From contig OX638369.1 in NCBI GenBank assembly GCA_951812925.1, positions 44,139,061 through 44,203,060 of the forward strand: a DNA stretch of 64,000 nt. Reading direction: 5' to 3'. Shown piece after piece: positions 56,936-64,000 of this stretch (its first letter is position 1; each line of letters starts with the position of its first letter). The notes under the pieces were generated by a model that had not been told where the DNA came from, ran no database searches, and worked only from the letters and a program-made list of their open reading frames with translations. The stretch is from Calliopum simillimum (lineage: Eukaryota; Arthropoda; Insecta; Diptera; Lauxaniidae). The translations under genes and the position numbers were made by a program.

Positions 56936-57199
56936 GCTTTCTAACGGTACATTACTTGTTTCAAATAAATGCCTATTCCGCGAGAAAAATGCATTTCAAT
57001 GTGTGCAGTTACTTTTCGATACAGTCCATATTTCATTTTTCTGAGCTTTCTTTTAACTCAACCTTATATTTAATACAAATTTTAAAATTTTATAGACCGT
57101 TGCTTATTTCTAATCAATTTTATACACCCAGTCTAACGAGGAATGTTGAAATAAAGGGTGCTGTTAAAAATATTGACGTCTCACACAGTGAAATCTTCA

Positions 57200-58345
57200 G
57201 ATTTTAGCGGAAATTTATTTTATTGGAAAAAAATTTTGGGGGTGGGGTGAGGGTTGGCGCATTGAAGTCAAAGCAGAGACAGAAAAGGAGAAACAATTTA
57301 CTTGCAGCCCTACAAGAGGGACCACCTCTAGAGCGTTCAAATGTATGACCGACCCACATTATTTTTTCTCCACCAACATTTTTACCAAGCATACCTACCT
57401 CTTATCTCTAACCCCTAAGTGGACTTCCATACAAAATTGAAATTTTTAGGAAATCGACCCCCACCACTTCCAGGGTGCCCCTAGAAGGGTGAAATGTATG
57501 GCCGGCCCCTAATATTTTTTCCTCCACAACATTTTTTCTCACTATACTTACCCTCTATCTCTAGCTCTTTAGAGGGCTCCCATACTCAATTGACGTCATA
57601 GACATAAGAAATATGGAAAGGAAATCGTCAAATAGTCCCATAACTGCTCAGGAGTCTCTCCTAGAAGAGTGAAATATGTGACCGACCCCCTTTATCCCCC
57701 TCCAAAGTTTCACAGCTAACCTACCCCCTATTTCCAATCCTTAAAGGGGCTCCTATACAAAGTTACGGTTTTTTTAAAAACTGCCCCCACTGCCCTAACT
57801 GGACCTTGGGTACCCCTTGAAGGGTCAAATGTATGACCGAACCCCATTATTTCTAGGAAAATTTATAAAAAAAAAAATTGTATGGCAGCCCCTTTCAGGG
57901 TTGAAAATAGGGGGTAAGTATGTGTGGGAAAATATAGGTCGCAAAAAAATAATGGGGGTCGGTCATCCATTTGACCCTTCTAAGAGTACCCGTGGCCCAG
58001 TTAGGTTAATGGGGGCATTTTTTATAAAAACAGTAACTTTGTATGGGAGCCCCTATAAGGATTGGAAATGGGGTGTAGGTATGCTGAGAAAAAACTTTGG
58101 AGGGGGGCTTATGGGGGTAGGTCATATGTTTGACTCCTCTAGGAGTGACTTCTGTGCAGTTATGGGCCTATTTGACGATTTCCTTTCCATATTTTTCATG
58201 TCTATGACATCTATTTTGTGTGGGAGCCCCTTAAAGAGCTTGAGAAAAAATATTAGGGACCAGTCATACATTTGACCCTTCTAGGGGCACCCTAAAAATT
58301 TAAATTTTGGGTGGGAACCCCCTTAGGGGTTAGAGATAGGGGGTA
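57200..58345. repeat. Large inverted array of CTTACCCCCTAT repeats
   Basis: From 57220 to about 57850, units in one orientation contain ATGTATGACCGACCC, CATTATTTTTTC, CATACTTACC(C)CCTATC and GGGCTCCCATAC. From about 57860 to 58345 the same motifs appear as complements (GGGAGCCCCTTA, GGGGTAAGTATG, AATAATGGGGGTCGG). There are three to four units on the left and about three on the right, around 180-230 bp each. The structure folds into an imperfect hairpin of about 500 bp arms. The open frame at 57817-58275 arises from the repeats. Confidence 0.75.
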
Positions 58346-59219
58346 AGTAACTCATTTTCTTTCCAACCTCACAAAATTGAGGCGTGTCAAGTGTCAAAAT
58401 GTTGTTACTAAGGATCTCCATATATCCTTAAAACACCTCTACTGGTCAGCTAGAATGTAGAATAAGTATTAATAATAATAAAATTTTAAATTTAATATTG
58501 AAAATTTTTCGCTCCATTTTAAATTGATTCAAAATATTCTTGCAATAATGTTACACAAAAATAAAAATCCTTGCAATTTACATTGTGGGTAATAATCATT
58601 TCCACTTGAAAATATCAATTGATGCTTAAACACCGCATCAACACCACATCAAATCGTATCGTATCATCTGCACGTCATGTGCATCTTCACAAGTTGTTGC
58701 CATGCCACAGTTTTCAAATAAACTGAGTAAAATTTTTGATTCCCTGTGGTAAAATGCATTGGGAACAGCAACTTCTATATGTGCTATGCACCAAGTATCT
58801 TTCTATTTGACTGTCTGTCTGCACTGTATCTTCCCCTCTTTCAACCTAGAAGCATCTCGTTCGTTCGTTCTTTTACATTTTAGCTTCCATTTCTGTTACA
58901 GCTGAAAAAAAAAAAAAAAAATAGTATAAAATGAATTCAAAATTGCATGCGAAATCAAATCGAATGTCCATGAAATGAAAAATAAAATTTTTATGGTTTT
59001 TATTGAGTTGGAAATTTGGTTGATTTTGCTGCAATAAGAGGAGAATGTAGTGAAATATGAGCATGTTTTTCATCAAATTTGAAAATATTTAAATATTTTG
59101 AAATTATTTTAAAAAATAAAAAAAGATTTGTGCAGTCTGCACCTAACCTCAAAAATGTTTGTGTTCGTGTTTTCAACCTCAAATATCTCAAAATTTAGAG
59201 CTGATGTGCCAATTCTGAC
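58346..59219. other. BicD intron, no recognised element
   Basis: AT-rich, with a CGTTCGTTCGTTC patch near 58858 and an A-run at 58904-58921. Nothing recognised up to the LINE 5' boundary. Confidence 0.5.
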
Positions 59220-59918
59220 CTTGGAATCGGATTCTACGCAGAAGAAGAATTAGCTAGTTTTTCCAGTAAATTTGATAAGGAAATCACGTTACTCATAGAA
59301 AAATTTAATGAGAATGATGAAAAAATTAAAAGTTTAGAAGAACAAGTCTCAATTCTTAATAAGCGTTGTGAAAATCTCAACCAGCAGTTGAATGAAGCCG
59401 TCAACAACAACAAAAACAACACAAGTGTTGAACATTCTTCGGATGCTATCCTTTTTGGAATTCCATATTCTGAAGGAGAAAATTTGAAGGCAATTTTTAA
59501 CACAATTTGCCTTTCTATAAACTTAATGTCACCGCAAATTAAAATTATTTTTCGTGTTAGACAACGAAATAATTCAAAATCGACAGTAATTGTAAAATAC
59601 TATACACCATACGATCGAAACAAGGTATTGAAGGCTTTTGGTGTTTATCGTCGGCAATTCAGAAAAGCTGTCAACTTGAGAGAAGCTGGGCTTGACTTTG
59701 ACAACAATGTCTTCATCCATGAGAGCGTGCCTGCTGATACACGCAAAATACTCCAAGCTGCGATTGTGTACAAGCGCAGTAAGACCATCTATAATGCGTT
59801 TGTTCTGCGTGGCTGCGTCTACATTAGGTTGGAGAAAAATGGTGAAGAGATACCTATTAATAACATGGATAAGCTGGAAAATACCATTGCTGCGATTGGC
59901 AGTGATCAAATTACATAA
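59205..59918 (+). pseudogene. LINE ORF1 (5'-truncated)
   Basis: Open from about 59205 to TAA at 59918, roughly 237 codons, with no initiating ATG, so the true N-terminus is missing. The start is a coiled coil (KIKSLEEQVSILNKRCENL), then an RRM-like nucleic-acid-binding region (AILFGIPYSEGENLKAIF; KSTVIVKYY) and a C-terminal segment (VFIHESVPADTRKILQAA, then GCVYIRLEKNGEEIPI). This order is the usual one for LINE ORF1 RNA-binding proteins that coat the element RNA. The remaining frame has no stops. Confidence 0.82.
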
Positions 59919-62900
59919 ATTCTTATTACATTATATATTATTTAATTTATTATTTAACCCCTTTTACATTAATTATTCATTAATCTTCTATTTTTACTTT
60001 TATAATTTTTTTTCTGCCCTTTCCTGTTTCTCTAATGCTTCTTGCGGTTGTTGTTTTAAGATGATTCCTGAAATTGTCAGTTGTTATGACTGATTCTTTC
60101 TCTGGTAATATTCACCAGGCAATGATTAACGTGTTGTGTAAGCAAAGGTCTGGTTTTAATATGGTGCATTTTAATGCGAGAAGCCTTAATGACGTTAAGC
60201 TAGACTATGTTAGGGACACCTTTGAAAATTCTGCCGTTGACATTATTTGCATAACGGAAACTTGGTTCCACAAAGACTTAAATGATTCTATTTTAAATCT
60301 TAAAAATTTTAAACTTTTTCGAAATGATCGAACTAGTAAAAGAGGTGGGGGTTGTGCAATCTATTGTAGAGAAAACTTAAATGTGAAAGTGTTAAGCATG
60401 TCCTGTGAATCGGATGTTGAGTTTTTAAATGTCGTCATTTATGATAACATAACTAAAATCTTAGTCTCTTGTGTGTATAATCCTAGTCGGAACTGTAGTT
60501 TAAATCCATTGTTTAATATGTTGTCAGGCTGTGCAATTGACTATGATCATTTTGTTATTTGTGGTGACTTCAACATAAATCTCTTGTCCAGTGATCATGT
60601 CACTAATTCATTCCTTAGCGATTTAAATGAAATCGGACTCAGTGTCGTTAATACTAATCTGCCGACGCGCTTTGCTAATAATGCGTGTCCTAGTTTACTT
60701 GATGTCTTTGTTGTGTCGGATGTCTCATCTGTTTTCCTTTTCGATCAATTATCATTCATATCTGATCATGACATGATTTTTTGCTCATTAAATGTAACTT
60801 TCACTCCTACAGTTAGTAATAATACTTTCTTTTTCCGTGATTATAAATGTATCAATTTTATGCCCTTGTCCAATGATTTATCCCTTATTAATTGGTCTGA
60901 ATGTTGGGCACTTAACTCAGTTAATGACAAGTTAACATTTTTTAATAGCAAAATTAGTGAACTATTTGATACACATGTAAAACTGGCTATTAAAAAACGT
61001 CATAGAACATACAATACGTGGAAAAGAAGCCCCCCTGCAACTAACTGGGAAGTGCACAGAAGGGCAAGAAATTTAGCCAATACAGCTGTTAAACAAGCTA
61101 AACGTCCTTCTCAGTTCTCCAAAGTACTTTGGAGCAATTTAAAGCAGATCGGTATCTGCAATAAGTCTTCACTTGAATGTCAGATTGATCCAGATCAAAT
61201 TAACGATTATTTTGTATCTGCTTCTGCGATAGCAGCTACTTTAGTTAGCAATTTTGAAAGGGATTCTAATCAAAATTTCCCTGATCTTTTTGAATTCAGT
61301 GGTGTAGGTGAGTCTGACGTCGTTTTTGCAGTTAATAAGATAAAATCGAATGCAACTGGAGAAGATGGTATATCGATAAAATTTATAAAGCTAATTTTAC
61401 CTTATATTGAGCCCTTTGACTCATATAATGAATCATTGTTTTACAAGCTCATGCTTCCCTGATGTCTGGAAAGTAGCGACCATTATTCCTCTCGCTAAAA
61501 AGAACAATGCGTGTGAACCATCTGATTTTCGCCCAGTAAGTTTACTGCCATGTATCTCCAAAGTCTGTGAAGCTTTAATGGCTGAACAAATTCGCTATCA
61601 CATCAGTAATTTAAACTTAATGTCGCCACTTCAATCGGGATTTAGGCCAGGTCATAGTTGTTCCACGGCAATTGTGAAGATTTTAGATGACATAAGGATG
61701 CCATATGACGAAGGGAAGATAACTTGTCTTTGCTTGCTAGACTTCTCGAAGGCATTTGACTTGGTAGATCACTCCATATTATGTGATAAGCTGAAGATGT
61801 ATTTCGGTTTTTCTGAAAGTGCAGTCCGTCTGTTGTATAGCTACCTAGTAGGCAGAACTCAGAGAGTTAAGATTAACACTTGTTACTCGGGATACAAGAG
61901 CTTAACCAGTGGAGTACCACAAGGCTCTGTACTTGGCCCGCTTTTGTTTACGATGTTCATAAATGACATATTTAATAAGATTCAGCATGTCACCCTGCAT
62001 GCATATGCTGATGACTTACAGTTGTACTTGTCGAGGCCAATAGGACTTGTTGAAGATTTATGTGCAAGAATAAATGAAGATTTAAATACAATTGCCAAAT
62101 GGGCTGAATCGAATAAACTTAAACTTAACCCACTTAAATCATTTGTTCTACCTATCTCCAAGACAGCGTATTTTATTTCGGATTTGCCTCAAATTCTGCT
62201 TAATGGTGTGGCACTAAAAGTTGTTAACAAAGCCAAAAACTTAGGGTTCTACATAAACTCTTCATTGACTTGTGAAGACCACATTAACTCAGTTATTAGC
62301 AAAATATTTTATACTTTGCGTAATTTGAGAAGATCTGCATCTTTCATACCTGTTGAAACAAAACGGAAATTAGTCCTTCAGCTTGTAGTCCCATTAATAA
62401 CCTATTTCGAAGTCGTTTATAGTAATCTTAACTCTGCATCTCATCATAAACTGTTGGTTGCATTCAATAATGCGGCTCGTTTCGTTTATAGCAAAACTAG
62501 GTATGAGCATATCACGGTATTTGCTAACAAGATTCTTGGGTGTAACATCTTGAACTATATAAAGGCGAGAAACTGTATATTTTTATATAATTTGTTACAC
62601 TCAAAGACACCTTATTATTTATATGAAAAACTACAGTTTTCCAGGTCAAATAGAAATATAACTCTTATCATTCCTCGCTTTAATTACGTAAGCAGCAGCA
62701 GACTATTCTTTGTAAATGCCACTAGACTATGGAACTCATTGCCAAATACAATCAAAACTGTTTCATCTAAAAACATCTTCAAGCATTTAATCTTTCAGTA
62801 TTTCTCCTCATAATCTTTTCTCATTTTTAGATTTTATTTTATATTGACTCTCTTTTTCAGTATTTAAGAATTTAAAAGCTATGTGATAACTATTTTTAAG

Positions 62901-63005
62901 ATTGTTGTTATAATTATATTTCGTTGTTATTACTATGAACAAGTGGCATGTTAAAGACTAAGCTCTTCTATGCAAACAATTTAAATCAATAAATAAATAA
63001 ATAAG
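59220..63005 (+). mobile_element. Nearly intact CR1-like LINE (two ORFs)
   Basis: A non-LTR retrotransposon of about 3.8 kb with ORF1, a 167-bp spacer, ORF2 (endonuclease plus reverse transcriptase), a 3' UTR and a tail of AATAAATAAATAAATAA (62988-63004). The 5' end is truncated inside ORF1: the open frame begins without a Met. The ORF2 sequence suggests the CR1/Jockey group; CR1-like is a judgement from the SITETW-like endonuclease and YADDLQLY RT motifs. Only one frameshift was seen, so insertion was probably recent. Confidence 0.88.
60086..62813 (+). pseudogene. LINE ORF2: endonuclease and reverse transcriptase, one frameshift
   Basis: Starts at ATG 60086 (MTDSFSGN). The apurinic-type endonuclease spans roughly residues 30-240: MVHFNARSLND, IICITETWFH, RGGGCAIYCRE, FVICGDFNINLL and the catalytic SFISDHDMIFC. 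The RT follows: RPVSLLPCISKVCEALM, LLDFSKAFDLVDHSIL, TSGVPQGSVLGPLLFTM and the catalytic AYADDLQLYL. A C-terminal part ends ...FQYFSS at 62813. One frameshift lies near 61405-61430 (the first frame stops at 61462; the second is open from 61407), between IEPF and the region THIMNHCFTSSCFPDVWK. Otherwise about 909 codons without stops, close to full length for the family. Confidence 0.9.
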
Positions 63006-64000
63006 TTCTTTCGAAAATAACAAACAACTACCATGCAACAATCACAAACCCATAATTTGTTGTGTAGTGTTTTATATCTTTAAGTAGATTGGGCAGATTT
63101 AGTTGAGTTGGTAATCATATTTTCATTTGATTCAATCAGATATATGATTCTTAATATATTTAATGGAAACACTACTTAAGTAGTTTAGCTGAGTATTTAT
63201 TATAGTAAGTTTTAATACATCCAACGACATCAAAGAAAAGAATGTGTCGACATTGAAAAAAGATTGAAAGTTTAATTACATTATGCTGAAAACTTTTGGA
63301 TTTAAAAGTATTTGTTGCAGAGTTGGCTCTTGCTTAATTACTTACATTTTTGCCTAAGTGGTGCCCTTGTCAAGTTTCGTTACAAGTTTTTGTTCAATTT
63401 TCGTCACGTTCCGCTGAAAAACGTTTCACGCACGATAACTTTAACATTTTTACCCCCAGCCTGAGATATTGTTCTGGCGTGGTGTTAACTTATTGAGGAG
63501 TTTTACTCTTAAAAGAGTTTTCCAATTATTCCCACTATTATTTTGAGTAGTGGTCTAAGGTTTGTACAAAGTTTCGACATTTCATTACTAACCACTCTAG
63601 AGACGATATTTTGGCTCATATGCGAGCTCAATTCTGTGCAAATTTTGTCTAAAGGTCATTGCACGAATTTTCGTTACATTCTAATGCCACGCCTCTATCA
63701 GTAGGAGCCATTGCCACAGCCATTGCCATTTCTATGTTATTCAGTGATGAGCAAACCAAAGTCTGATGTCCAAACTACAGATAAAATTTGAACTGAGAAA
63801 ATTAAATTTGAATTCAAGTAAAAATATTTTGAATAGGTATATAAAAATCATCTTACTCACGAGCCAACTCGATGGCTTTCGTTATTTCTTGCTTTAGATC
63901 AAGGCTATCAGTAAAAAGTTATTTACCAACATTTGAAAAGTTATGAAAATTCTGGAAACAATTCTGTTACGAAAAATCAAACCATTAAACTTTTCAATGA
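63006..64000. other. BicD intron, right edge
   Basis: AT-rich with a slightly richer patch (63440-63730) containing TTCTGGCGTGGTG and TAATGCCACGCC, reminiscent of the GTGCCACGCC motif in the repeats at 9.3 and 47.8 kb. No exon or clear element end was recognised. Confidence 0.45.

Larger units (their letters stand above)
36493..64000 (+). other. BicD first coding intron (to window end)
   Basis: After the GTAAGT donor no further BicD exon could be recognised up to 64000. The next expected residues in the family (ALTKF-like) were not found on the plus strand. An intron of at least 27.5 kb is therefore inferred, holding the mobile elements listed separately. An additional small exon could be missed. 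Confidence 0.65.

Noticed and set aside
57817..58275. 152-residue frame as a gene
   Set aside because: It runs through the CTTACCCCC-type inverted repeats and repeats its own motifs (GVGHPFD / GVGHMFD) with the repeat period.

Overview
The window is 64 kb of AT-rich, intron- and transposon-dominated insect nuclear DNA. The mix of a fly-type BicD first exon, a Scaper gene, mini-me/DINE-1-like elements and many Tc1/mariner elements points to a higher dipteran; a tephritid-like fly is my guess, not proven. Only two host genes are supported.

Host genes. Scaper (S-phase cyclin A-associated protein in the ER) lies on the minus strand. Six consecutive coding exons are visible: 26961-27048 (start codon), 22487-24946, 20955-22428, 20536-20793, 20346-20469 and 1878-2017. 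All splice junctions keep frame, giving about 1514 residues, and the gene runs off the left edge. The last two visible exons are separated by an 18.3 kb intron packed with mobile elements. Bicaudal D (BicD) lies head-to-head on the plus strand: its first coding exon is 36238-36492, and the remaining 27.5 kb of the window reads as its first coding intron, also full of mobile DNA.

Mobile DNA in the Scaper intron (2.0-20.3 kb): a DD37E Tc1/mariner with a piggyBac-like TTAA MITE inserted in it (2.68-4.62 kb); a Tc1-like remnant joined to a 1.5 kb near-perfect hairpin (7.17-9.24 kb); a 387-bp tandem repeat (9.3-10.05 kb); further MITEs; and a 3.57 kb foldback element built of 311-bp dimeric tandem repeats (16.12-19.69 kb) that splits an older mariner transposase.

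Region between the genes (27.1-36.2 kb): the most striking structure. A 297-bp MITE copy is split by a 3332-bp insertion (27961-31292) with short terminal inverted repeats and a probable 3-bp target duplication. The insertion carries a broken, intron-containing piece of an RRP12-like gene on the plus strand and a broken P32/C1QBP-like gene on the minus strand. This looks like an animal Pack-type (gene-capturing) DNA transposon. Two short elements (31467-32035, 39401-39688) appear to be gene-free relatives.

BicD intron (36.5-64 kb): three mini-me/Helentron-like elements with 142-bp internal repeats, several MITEs and foldbacks, a tRNA-like repeat pair, LINE 3' ends, a Tc1/mariner remnant, inverted CTTACCCCC-type repeats, and a nearly intact CR1-like LINE (59.2-63.0 kb) with one frameshift in ORF2. 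An older piece of the same LINE family lies in the Scaper first intron (25.27-25.83 kb). No functional RNA gene, CRISPR array or bacterial-type operon was seen.
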